A stretch of DNA of 6,958 nucleotides from Lachnospiraceae bacterium (GCA_017958585.1 JAGDCK010000217.1:1-6958), one strand, 5' to 3'. Counted from the first letter of the stretch, positions 1-5,660 are shown. The notes: generated by a model from the letters alone, not told the origin. Numbers and translations: made by a program.

Positions 1-107
1 AAGGCGTGATACCGGCCTGCATGATAAAGTCGTCCACAGGGTTTTCCGATGAAGAGATCGAAGGCCTCGAAAACTATATGAGGGAAAATCTTTCCATGAT
101 AAAATAG
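1..107 (+). CDS. C-terminal fragment of an unrecognised protein
   Basis: This is an open frame entering from the left edge (first full codon at base 3) and ending at TAG 105-107. It gives 34 residues, beginning GVIPACMIKSSTGF and ending NYMRENLSMIK. The tail looks like an amphipathic helix (SDEEIEGLENYMREN). I do not recognise the family and assign no function. Oddly, the same frame stays open after the TAG: ATG at 108 starts 14 codons that also look protein-like (MAAGVRLIDAFMKD) and end at TGA 150-152. The TAG could therefore be the true stop, a nonsense mutation, or a sequencing error. A weak terminator-like hairpin follows at 178-197. Confidence 0.6.
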   Translation, partial: GVIPACMIKSSTGFSDEEIEGLENYMRENLSMIK

Positions 108-157
108 ATGGCAGCAGGCGTCAGACTCATTGATGCGTTTATGAAAGATTGAGTGTT

Positions 158-288
158 GTTATATGCGGCTTTTAAACCGGGTTTATACCCGTTTTTTCGC
201 TATGGCAACGAGCCAAGTAGCTGTCCGCTTGCTCAGTCGGACATTTGGAGACTGCTGATCAGGGGATAAAACTCGTGAAGCGTGTTTC
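158..288. repeat. Left copy of a module bracketing the ACTGTAA array
   Basis: Two segments here recur on the right of the array. GTTATATGCGGCT (158-170) is identical to 725-737. AAACTCGTGAAGCGTGTTTC (269-288) matches 765-784 at 19 of 20 positions. The two parts lie 98 bases apart here but only 27 apart on the right, so this copy carries extra sequence (about 171-260). That extra part includes a hairpin, TGTCCG (222-227) / CGGACA (238-243). No coding potential is convincing in it. Confidence 0.7.
174..197 (+). terminator. Weak rho-independent terminator candidate
   Basis: A short stem CGGGT (178-182) / ACCCG (187-191) with a four-base loop is followed by a run of six T (192-197). Flanking AAA (174-176) can pair with the first Ts if C177 bulges. 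It lies 67-90 bases after the stop of the upstream gene and would end its transcript. The stem is short, so the call is tentative. Confidence 0.45.
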
Positions 289-300
289 GTCAGCGTCTTA

Positions 301-715
301 TTTCAGTCTTTTTTTCAAAAAGCGTGAAAAAGACTGTAATCGAAAAAAAGCGGCAAAGTGCTTTACAGTTTATTTGCTAGAAGCCACTAAAAAAACTGTA
401 GGCCCAAATCCACCTTTACAGTTACCCTACAGTCTAATTTCGCATAAGTACAAAAATAACCGTAACGGCAAAAATGCGATTACAGTTATTTTGTAGGAAA
501 AACCGGAAAAGACTGTAAAGAAACGGTGATCAAACAAAATGGTAAAAATTTTTTACAGTTATTTTAACGGAAAATTCCAAAAAACTGTAAGCCCGAAATT
601 TGGCTTACAGTTTTTTTCAATAAATGACGAAAAAGACTGTAATGGAGTTGAAATGACGCAAACCGGAAGAATTCTATTACGGTTAATTTGCGAGAAAACG
701 CGAAATAGACTGTAA
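301..715. repeat. Array of seven 38-39 bp units with inverted ends TTACAGT / ACTGTAA
   Basis: Seven degenerate units begin with TTACAGT (or a one-base variant) and end with ACTGTAA (or a one-base variant). They lie at 301-339, 363-401, 427-465, 480-518, 553-590, 605-642 and 677-715. After the first motif most read T, then an ATTT-like run; before the last motif they read GAAAAAG or AAAAAA. The sequences between units are 23, 25, 14, 34, 14 and 34 bases and differ from each other; the second contains one extra TTACAGTT (416-423). Ten exact copies of the 7-mer occur in 383 bases, where well under one would be expected by chance. Each unit, and each adjoining pair of motifs, could form a hairpin. 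The array lies between convergent genes. The units are too divergent for CRISPR repeats and no cas gene is nearby. Function is unknown. Confidence 0.85.
579..617. terminator. Perfect 15-bp hairpin with A/T tracts, possible bidirectional terminator
   Basis: The arms at 579-593 and 602-616 are perfectly complementary (AAAAAACTGTAAGCC and its inverse) around an eight-base loop (CGAAATTT). The stem ends in A6 on one side and T7 on the other, so both strands show a hairpin followed by a U-tract, as expected between convergent genes. The stem is AU-rich apart from GCC/GGC near the loop, so termination strength is uncertain. It is formed by the ends of two adjoining repeat units, and may simply be part of the array. 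Confidence 0.45.
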
Positions 716-724
716 TGAGCAGCG

Positions 725-784
725 GTTATATGCGGCTGTCTGAGTGTTCAGAGAAAAACGGATGAAACTTGTGAAGCGTGTTTC
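725..784. repeat. Right copy of the module bracketing the ACTGTAA array
   Basis: This contains GTTATATGCGGCT (725-737, identical to 158-170) and AAACTTGTGAAGCGTGTTTC (765-784, 19 of 20 identical to 269-288). It starts ten bases after the last array unit and is the more compact of the two copies. It also supplies the stem of the likely terminator of the minus-strand amidohydrolase gene. Confidence 0.7.
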
Positions 785-787
785 ATC
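754..787 (-). terminator. Likely terminator of the amidohydrolase gene
   Basis: Read on the minus strand, GATGAAAC (787-780) and GTTTCATC (768-761) form a perfect 8-bp stem with an 11-base loop. They are followed by CG and then five T (complement of A754-758). The stem lies about 30 bases beyond the amidohydrolase stop. The GC content is low, so it may be only moderately efficient. Confidence 0.5.
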
Positions 788-817
788 ATGGTTGAAGGCT
801 TTTTTAGTTTTTTGGCA

Positions 818-1654
818 TTAAATACCACCAAGAAGACGGGTGGCGTTTTGACCGAGTATTTTTTCTGCTATGGAGCTGTCCTCAATTATTTTCTTTACGG
901 TTTCCACGGCCTCTTTTTGAGATGCCCAGGGAGAGTCACTTCCAAAAAGAATATGGTCTGCACCGTGTTTATTGACTATTTCTTTAAACAGATCGGGATG
1001 AAGCATGGTCTCAATCTCCCCGCTTTTTTTCTTAAGCTTTGTGACAGAAAAAGAAGTGTCCAGGTATACATCAAGTCCCGCTATCATATCAAGCACGTTT
1101 TTCCATTCATCCCATCCACCCATATGAGCCAGGATAAGCTTTTCGGGCTTTAATTGCTGTATAACGGGGAGAATATGGGTAACACCGGACCTGTAATCTC
1201 CGGGAAATCCTATATCATATCCGGCATGGGTCATGATGATCATGTTATGCTCGCAGGCACAGTCTATTATTCTCTTATATCTTATGTCATCGAAATAGAC
1301 ATTCTGAAAAACGGGATGGATCTTTATACCCCGGACATTCTCTTTTGCCAGTTCTTTTATTATCGTTCTGTAATCCGGGTTTTCAGGGTGGATCGCACCA
1401 AAGGATTCGATTCCCGTTTCGTCCATACGTTCATTTATGAGGAATACATTTCTGTTTATCTTTTCTGTCTGGGATGGTGCGGTGGCTACCGGCATTACCA
1501 TGGATCTGTCTATCATGGCTTCATCCATTGATGCTTTGAGCGCGCTTTCACTGCCGTCCAGATAAGCGTTCATATCGGCAGATTCAGAGAGGCTGTCTAT
1601 GGCTTTTTTAGCTATGGCTGTGGGGAATGTATGTGTGTGGAAGTCTATTATCAT
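818..1654 (-). CDS. Metal-dependent amidohydrolase (amidohydrolase 2 / ACMSD-like family)
   Basis: The 278-residue cytosolic protein has the layout of the TIM-barrel amidohydrolases of PF04909, whose members hydrolyse or decarboxylate small, often aromatic or cyclic, acids at a metal centre. Visible landmarks are the N-terminal HxH pair (H6, H8 in IDFHTH), GIKIHP (109-114), MTHAG with H143, LILAHMGG with H177, and FGSDSPW with D240 near the C-terminus. These are the expected metal and catalytic positions, so it looks intact and full length. The start is set by GAGGT (1662-1666, minus strand) seven bases upstream of ATG. It is divergent from the ABC operon across 165 bp. No signal peptide is seen. 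The substrate is unknown; many Firmicute copies are annotated only as amidohydrolase. Confidence 0.9.
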   Translation of the reverse strand: MIIDFHTHTFPTAIAKKAIDSLSESADMNAYLDGSESALKASMDEAMIDRSMVMPVATAPSQTEKINRNVFLINERMDETGIESFGAIHPENPDYRTIIKELAKENVRGIKIHPVFQNVYFDDIRYKRIIDCACEHNMIIMTHAGYDIGFPGDYRSGVTHILPVIQQLKPEKLILAHMGGWDEWKNVLDMIAGLDVYLDTSFSVTKLKKKSGEIETMLHPDLFKEIVNKHGADHILFGSDSPWASQKEAVETVKKIIEDSSIAEKILGQNATRLLGGI

Positions 1655-1683
1655 CGTATTTACCTCATTTTTCTCATTGAAAG

Positions 1684-1712
1684 ATTATAACATTTTTTTG
1701 ATATTTACGTTA
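1684..1712 (-). promoter_or_regulatory. Promoter of the amidohydrolase gene
   Basis: On the minus strand TGTTATAAT (1692-1684) is a perfect -10 hexamer, TATAAT, with an upstream TGN extension. Seventeen bases further upstream lies TAACGT (1712-1707), a poor -35 match. The extended -10 would compensate. The start of transcription would fall near 1677, giving a leader of about 22 bases. Confidence 0.6.
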
Positions 1713-1721
1713 CATATTTTA

Positions 1722-1750
1722 TTGACTAAAAAAAAGAAGAGTGATATAGT
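1722..1750 (+). promoter_or_regulatory. Sigma-A promoter of the ABC transporter-thiN operon
   Basis: TTGACT (1722-1727) and TATAGT (1745-1750) are separated by exactly 17 bases, and a TGA precedes the -10 (extended -10 form). Each hexamer differs from consensus at one position. Transcription would begin near 1757, leaving a leader of about 63 bases, too short for a T-box or TPP riboswitch. Confidence 0.75.
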
Positions 1751-1764
1751 GCTTATGTTGATTA

Positions 1765-1780
1765 CTTTAACGGTTTAAAG
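1765..1780 (+). promoter_or_regulatory. Inverted repeat just downstream of the start site, candidate operator
   Basis: CTTTAA (1765-1770) and TTAAAG (1775-1780) are separated by CGGT. The repeat lies about 8-23 bases after the predicted transcription start of the ABC operon, where a repressor could block elongation or open-complex formation. It could also be chance in AT-rich DNA. No regulator gene is present in the window. Confidence 0.3.
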
Positions 1781-1819
1781 CGTTGGAGTTGTGAAATTAG
1801 TTTTAAGGGAGAAATTATC

Positions 1820-2779
1820 ATGAAAAAGAAATTGATATCACTTATGATGGCAGTCGCAATGACATTTGGCCTTACATCATGTGGCTCTGCTTCAAGTGAC
1901 GGATATACAGTAGGTATCTGCCAGCTTGTTCAGCATGAGGCCCTGGATGCGGCAACACAGGGATTCAAGGATGCTCTGGTAGCAGAACTTGGAGAGGAGA
2001 AAGTAACTTTTGACGAGCAGAATGCTTCAGGCGACTCTGTAAACTGCTCCACTATCGTAAACGGATTTGTATCAAAGAACGTGGATCTGATCCTTGCAAA
2101 TGCAACAGGCGCTCTCACAGCTGCTACATCAGCTACAAATGAGATCCCCGTACTCGGTACAGCTATCACAGCTTACTCTGTTGCTCTTGACCTTGACGAT
2201 GCCACATTTACAGGAACTGTTGGCGGAAATGTATCAGGTACCAGCGACCTTGCTCCTCTTGACGAGCAGGCTGCAATGATCCTTGAGTGGTTCCCCGACA
2301 CAAAGGAAGTTGGAATCATCTATTGCTCAGCTGAGGCTAACAGCGTATATCAGGTAAATGAGATCACAAAGGCTTTGGCTGACCTTGGCGTAAATGCAAC
2401 AGCTTATGCATTCACAGATTCAAATGATGTAACAAGCGTTACAAACAAGGCTTGCGAGACATCAGATGTTATCTATATTCCCACAGATAACACAGCAGCT
2501 TCAAACACAGAGGCTATCGCAAATGTGGTAGTTCCCGCAAAGGTTCCCGTTATCGCAGGCGAGGCAGGTATCTGCAAGGGATGCGGTATCGCAACACTTT
2601 CAATCAGCTATTATGATCTTGGATATACTACAGGAAAGATGGCAGCAAAGGTTCTTACAGGCGAAGCTGATATTTCAGAGATGCCTATCGAATATGCTCC
2701 CGTTACAAAGTATTACAATGCAGAGCTTGCAGAGCAGTACGGACTTACACCTGTAGAGGGATATGAAGTATTAGAGTAG
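1820..2779 (+). CDS. ABC transporter substrate-binding lipoprotein, TrpX-like
   Basis: This 319-residue protein captures the solute outside the membrane for the permease and ATPase encoded next. It has a lipoprotein signal (MKKK, hydrophobic stretch, LTSC lipobox with C21 as the likely lipidated residue). The mature part shows features of the ABC_sub_bind family (PF04392): GICQLVQHEALDAA (32-45), GTSDLAP (140-146), IYIPTDNTAAS (218-228) and ISYYDLGYTTGK (262-273). AGGGAG (1806-1811) lies eight bases before ATG. Codon use is strongly biased (GCA, ACA, CTT), as in highly expressed genes. Relatives include TrpX of streptococcal tryptophan uptake, but the family binds several ligands and the ligand-contacting residues cannot be assigned here. 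A stem-loop follows the gene, consistent with higher expression than the downstream genes. Confidence 0.92.
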   Translation: MKKKLISLMMAVAMTFGLTSCGSASSDGYTVGICQLVQHEALDAATQGFKDALVAELGEEKVTFDEQNASGDSVNCSTIVNGFVSKNVDLILANATGALTAATSATNEIPVLGTAITAYSVALDLDDATFTGTVGGNVSGTSDLAPLDEQAAMILEWFPDTKEVGIIYCSAEANSVYQVNEITKALADLGVNATAYAFTDSNDVTSVTNKACETSDVIYIPTDNTAASNTEAIANVVVPAKVPVIAGEAGICKGCGIATLSISYYDLGYTTGKMAAKVLTGEADISEMPIEYAPVTKYYNAELAEQYGLTPVEGYEVLE

Positions 2780-2819
2780 TTTTCAACAGCTAATAAGATT
2801 TTACCGATTCGAATAATGA

Positions 2820-2868
2820 AAACGCCTAAGACGAAGCGCGGATATTCCGTGGTTCGTCTTTGCGGTTT
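2820..2868 (+). promoter_or_regulatory. Intercistronic stem-loop between binding-protein and permease genes
   Basis: AAGACGAA (2828-2835) pairs perfectly with TTCGTCTT (2853-2860). After one mismatch an inner helix of CGCGGA with TCCGTG (2837-2842 / 2846-2851, one G-T pair) closes on a three-base loop. Outer bases 2820-2825 can pair loosely with 2862-2868. No T-run follows, so it is not a standard terminator. Such hairpins after binding-protein genes often shield the upstream mRNA from 3' decay, giving excess binding protein over permease. Confidence 0.6.
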
Positions 2869-2899
2869 GTAAAAGTTTAATTAAAGAGAGGATTGTTTT

Positions 2900-3826
2900 A
2901 TGAATTTATTGGGTGCATTGTTCAGCGCACTCCCCGGAGCGATAGCTCAGGGACTTGTGTGGGGTATCATGGCCATAGGTGTTTATGTTACCTTCAGGAT
3001 TTTGGATATTGCGGATCTGACTGTGGACGGATCCCTTGCTACAGGTGGAGCTACCTGTGTTATGCTCATCAGACTGGGGTTAAATCCCTGGCTTGCTCTT
3101 TTGTGTGCTGTGGCTTCCGGTGTGATCGCAGGACTTGTGACCGGACTTTTTATCACAAAATGCGGTATTCCCCCCATCCTTGCGGGAATCCTCACACAGC
3201 TTTCACTTTATTCCATAAACCTCAGAATTATGGAGAGTAAGTCAAACCAGGCTGTGAGCGTAGATAAATACAGTCTTTTGGCATCACAGAGATATGTCAG
3301 AGATATTTCGATCTTTAACCCTCTGGTGCTTTTGACAGTGATGCTTTTGATACTGATGATACTCTTATATCTGTTTTTCGGAACAGAGCTTGGAAGTGCC
3401 ATCCGCGCCACAGGTACCAATCAGAACATGGCCAGAGCTCAGGGTATCAATACCAAATTTAACACGGTTCTGGGACTTATGCTCTCAAACGGTCTTGTGG
3501 CCATGAGCGGTGCCATTCTTGCACAGTACCAGGGTTCGGCGGATGTCAATATGGGACGAGGCGCCATCGTTATCGGTCTTGCCGCAGTTATCATCGGAGA
3601 GGTGCTCTTTGGAAAGGTATTCAGAAACTTCTTCCTGAAGATGCTTGCGGTGGTTCTCGGTGCAGTTATTTACTATATCGTGCTTCAGATCGTATTACAG
3701 CTTGGACTTAACACCAACGACTTAAAGATGTTAACTGCGATCCTCGTGGCAATCTTTTTGTCCATACCTTACTGGAAGGGTATGCTTGATGCCAAAAAGG
3801 CCGGAGCAAAAAAGGAGGTAAAATAA
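2900..3826 (+). CDS. ABC transporter permease, TrpY-like (BPD_transp_2)
   Basis: The 308-residue integral membrane protein has about eight hydrophobic segments (roughly 11-33, 45-60, 63-85, 91-108, 138-160, 188-210, 221-238, 246-291 with breaks). It belongs to the branched-chain amino acid/sugar permease type PF02653. Telling motifs are DLTVDGSLATGGA (39-51), the ATPase-contact loop GSAIRATGTNQNMARAQGIN (165-184) and SNGLVAMSGAILAQYQGSAD (196-215), which closely follow TrpY-type permeases. A basic tail ends the protein. It is probably a homodimer, as no second permease is encoded. GAGAGG (2886-2891) sets the ATG eight bases downstream. Its stop codon directly abuts the ATPase start codon, implying translational coupling. 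Confidence 0.93.
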   Translation: MNLLGALFSALPGAIAQGLVWGIMAIGVYVTFRILDIADLTVDGSLATGGATCVMLIRLGLNPWLALLCAVASGVIAGLVTGLFITKCGIPPILAGILTQLSLYSINLRIMESKSNQAVSVDKYSLLASQRYVRDISIFNPLVLLTVMLLILMILLYLFFGTELGSAIRATGTNQNMARAQGINTKFNTVLGLMLSNGLVAMSGAILAQYQGSADVNMGRGAIVIGLAAVIIGEVLFGKVFRNFFLKMLAVVLGAVIYYIVLQIVLQLGLNTNDLKMLTAILVAIFLSIPYWKGMLDAKKAGAKKEVK

Positions 3827-4582
3827 ATGTTACAGGTAAATTCCATATATAAAACCTTCAATCCCGGGACAGTAAACGAGAGAGTTGCTCTTAACGGTCT
3901 TGATCTTACATTAAATGACGGTGATTTCGTGACGGTGATCGGTGGAAACGGTGCCGGAAAATCCACACTTTTAAATGCCATAGCAGGTACATTCCCTGTG
4001 GATGCAGGTTCCATAATACTGGACGGAACAGACCTTACAGGTCTTGCAGAGCACAAGAGGGCAAAATACCTCGGACGTGTATTCCAGGATCCCATGATGG
4101 GTACAGCGCCCACAATGCAGATAGTGGAGAATCTTGCTCTTGCGGCAAGAAGAGGTGACAAAAGAGGCTTAAAGTGGGGAATCACCAAGGACGAGTATGA
4201 AAAATACCATGAGATGTTAAAGATATTGGAGCTTGGACTTGAGGACAGAATGACCACAAAAGTCGGACTTTTATCCGGAGGACAGCGTCAGGCCCTTACT
4301 CTTTTGATGGCAACGCTTAAGAAACCTCAGCTATTGCTTCTCGATGAGCATACAGCGGCTCTTGACCCAAAGACCGCCGCAAAGGTGCTTGAGATCTCCG
4401 ACAAGGTGGTAAAAAAGAATAACCTTACCACCATGATGATCACCCACAATATGAAGGATGCTATCAATTTCGGAAACAGGCTGATAATGGTTGAGGACGG
4501 AAAAGTCGTTATGGATGTAAGCGGTGAAGAAAAGAAAAAACTTACAGTCGCTCAGCTTATCGAGGCTTTTTCAAATATCTGA
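3827..4582 (+). CDS. ABC transporter ATP-binding protein, TrpZ-like
   Basis: This 251-residue cytosolic ATPase powers the importer formed with the two preceding proteins. All nucleotide-binding motifs are present: Walker A GGNGAGKST (39-47), Q-loop Q87 in VFQDP, signature LSGGQ (149-153), Walker B LLLLDE (169-174) with catalytic E174, D-loop ALDP (178-181) and switch H207. The sequence around Walker B, DEHTAALDP, is typical of the TrpZ-type branch. The length is normal for a single-domain importer ATPase. A strong AAAGGAGGT (3811-3819) inside the end of the permease gene lies eight bases before ATG, which directly follows the permease stop codon. The sequence shows no defect. Confidence 0.95.
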   Translation: MLQVNSIYKTFNPGTVNERVALNGLDLTLNDGDFVTVIGGNGAGKSTLLNAIAGTFPVDAGSIILDGTDLTGLAEHKRAKYLGRVFQDPMMGTAPTMQIVENLALAARRGDKRGLKWGITKDEYEKYHEMLKILELGLEDRMTTKVGLLSGGQRQALTLLMATLKKPQLLLLDEHTAALDPKTAAKVLEISDKVVKKNNLTTMMITHNMKDAINFGNRLIMVEDGKVVMDVSGEEKKKLTVAQLIEAFSNI

Positions 4583-4599
4583 TAGTGTTTAACTTTTTA

Positions 4600-4620
4600 G
4601 GACAAAGGAGTCTTTTGCCC
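4600..4620 (+). promoter_or_regulatory. Hairpin holding the only AAGGAG upstream of thiN
   Basis: GGACAAAGG (4600-4608) can pair with CTTTTGCCC (4612-4620), with one A-C mismatch and one G-T pair around a three-base AGT loop. The helix contains most of AAAGGAG (4604-4610), the only good ribosome binding site near thiN. That site is 18 bases from the thiN ATG, beyond the usual 5-10. The hairpin may lower thiN translation. A five-codon frame, TTG 4615 to TGA 4632, overlaps the thiN ATG as ATGA. Confidence 0.35.
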
Positions 4621-4628
4621 GTAAGAAA

Positions 4629-5261
4629 ATGAGTATGAGATGCGTAATATTTGCCGGTTCAGACATTAATGATTATGAATATGTAAAAAGCACCATTACA
4701 AAAGATGACTTTCTGATATGCTGCGACAGCGGCCTTATCCATATGGAGAGGCTCGGGATGATCCCGGATCTGTGTGTCGGAGATTTTGATTCACACAAGG
4801 AGCCCGAAAAAGGCAGGTACAAGGAGCTGATTAAGCTTCCCAGGATAAAGGATGATACGGATTCTTTTTATGCCGTAAAGGAAGCTTATAACAGAGGCTA
4901 CAGGGATTTTCTGATCTTCGGGGCAACGGGGCGAAGGATCGATCACACTCTTTGCAATGTATATATGCTTCAATGGCTCTTTGAGAGAGGCGCAAAGGGT
5001 GTCATCGCCGATGAGTACTGTGAACTTGAGGTCATAGACAAGGCCGGCGTGGAGAGTGGTGTGTATCCGTTTTTTTCATTGATAAATATTACCGGTACCG
5101 CAAGGCATATAAATGTGTCAGGAGCAAAGTACGGGCTCAGTGACGGCGAGATCAAAAGCGATTACCAGTATGGGGTCAGCAATGAGGTCCTGCCGGGTGA
5201 GACTGCCCGTATCTCTGTTGGAGAAGGTTCACTCTTACTTATAAAGGTACGGAAGGGATAA
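4629..5261 (+). CDS. thiN: Thiamine pyrophosphokinase
   Basis: The enzyme transfers pyrophosphate from ATP to thiamine, giving thiamine pyrophosphate, and so salvages imported or recycled thiamine in the cytosol. The 210-residue length fits the family. The N-terminal catalytic domain shows CCDSGL (31-36), PDLCVGDFDS (46-55), KDDTDS (74-79) and FGATGRRIDHTLCN (97-110), the acidic and nucleotide-binding motifs of TPK. The C-terminal thiamine-binding beta domain shows GLSDGEI (169-175) and YGVSNE (181-186). ATG 4629 or ATG 4635 (giving MRCVIFAG) could be the start; neither has a well-spaced ribosome binding site. It lies 46 bp after the ATPase gene with no terminator, so co-transcription is likely. 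In many Firmicutes thiN instead follows rsgA and rpe, so this neighbourhood is notable. Confidence 0.93.
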   Translation: MSMRCVIFAGSDINDYEYVKSTITKDDFLICCDSGLIHMERLGMIPDLCVGDFDSHKEPEKGRYKELIKLPRIKDDTDSFYAVKEAYNRGYRDFLIFGATGRRIDHTLCNVYMLQWLFERGAKGVIADEYCELEVIDKAGVESGVYPFFSLINITGTARHINVSGAKYGLSDGEIKSDYQYGVSNEVLPGETARISVGEGSLLLIKVRKG

Positions 5262-5279
5262 ATGGTAATTAAGTACCAT
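5262..5279 (+). repeat. Inverted repeat ATGGTA / TACCAT after thiN
   Basis: ATGGTA (5262-5267) and TACCAT (5274-5279) flank ATTAAG immediately after the thiN stop codon. No T-run follows, so it is not a clear terminator. It could be a weak hairpin or a protein site. The AT-rich bases after it contain a possible -10 (TAATAT, 5310-5315) without a convincing -35. Confidence 0.3.
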
Positions 5280-5351
5280 ATAAAATTCTTTCAAAAAGTA
5301 CGAAAATAATAATATAAGGAGTGCTGAGTTTCAGATGACAAGGAGGTGCCT

Positions 5352-5555
5352 ATGATAAACAGTGAAAACAAACGTCTTGTTTTATACATTGCATTCGCAC
5401 TGACAGCCGCTGTTATTATTTTACTTGGCATTTTCGTGAGCATGGGCGCAAGACATGTGGCTGAATCGGAGAGAGCGGCGATCGAGCGTGATTTTGAAGT
5501 CTATGAGACCATTTTTGACGAGACCGTTCCTGTGAGCGATTCCATCAAGGAATGA
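5352..5555 (+). CDS. Small single-pass membrane protein of unknown function
   Basis: The 67-residue protein has a short polar N-terminus, one hydrophobic helix (about residues 9-31, LVLYIAFALTAAVIILLGIF) and an acidic tail (ERDFEVYETIFDE). It probably sits in the cytoplasmic membrane with the tail on one side. AAGGAGG (5340-5346) fixes the start at ATG 5352. The in-frame GTG at 5346 lies inside that site and is not the start. It is 90 bp after thiN and 40 bp before a strong terminator, so it probably ends the ABC-thiN unit, although a separate weak promoter is possible. I recognise no family. Translation seems likely because of the perfect ribosome binding site and the membrane-protein composition. 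Confidence 0.7.
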   Translation: MINSENKRLVLYIAFALTAAVIILLGIFVSMGARHVAESERAAIERDFEVYETIFDETVPVSDSIKE

Positions 5556-5594
5556 TATGTAAATATTTGTATAGAACGAGTGAATGACTGTAAT

Positions 5595-5638
5595 TTGACC
5601 GGACTTGTGGCGACATGAGTCCGGTTAATCTTTTTTTT
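5595..5638 (+). terminator. Strong rho-independent terminator of the ABC-thiN unit
   Basis: ACCGGACT (5598-5605) pairs with AGTCCGGT (5618-5625) and is extended outward by TTG/TAA-type pairs (one G-T). An inner TGT/ACA helix (5606-5608 / 5613-5615) closes on GGCG. Eight T follow at 5631-5638. It lies 40 bases after the small membrane protein gene and just before the heat-shock operator. Confidence 0.9.
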
Positions 5639-5660
5639 ATAATTACTTTATGAAAAGTTA

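Noticed and set aside
245..496. 83-codon plus-strand frame in the repeat region
   Set aside because: It runs through several array units, has no ribosome binding site, and its lysine-rich sequence reflects the A-rich repeats rather than a protein.
301..715. CRISPR array
   Set aside because: Units are divergent, internally palindromic at their ends, separated by spacers of 14-34 bases, and no cas genes are nearby.
788..1531. Two plus-strand frames opposite the amidohydrolase
   Set aside because: They are antisense shadows of a clear, full-length enzyme gene whose metal-site residues are intact on the minus strand.
1757..1819. T-box or TPP riboswitch before the importer operon
   Set aside because: The leader is about 63 bases and shows neither the T-box core nor the conserved TPP riboswitch sequences.
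2893..3240. 115-codon plus-strand frame overlapping the permease gene
   Set aside because: It is a shifted-frame shadow of the permease, which has clear family motifs and its own ribosome binding site.
5346..5351. GTG start for the small membrane protein
   Set aside because: The codon overlaps the AAGGAGGTG ribosome binding site itself; ATG 5352 has proper, if short, spacing.
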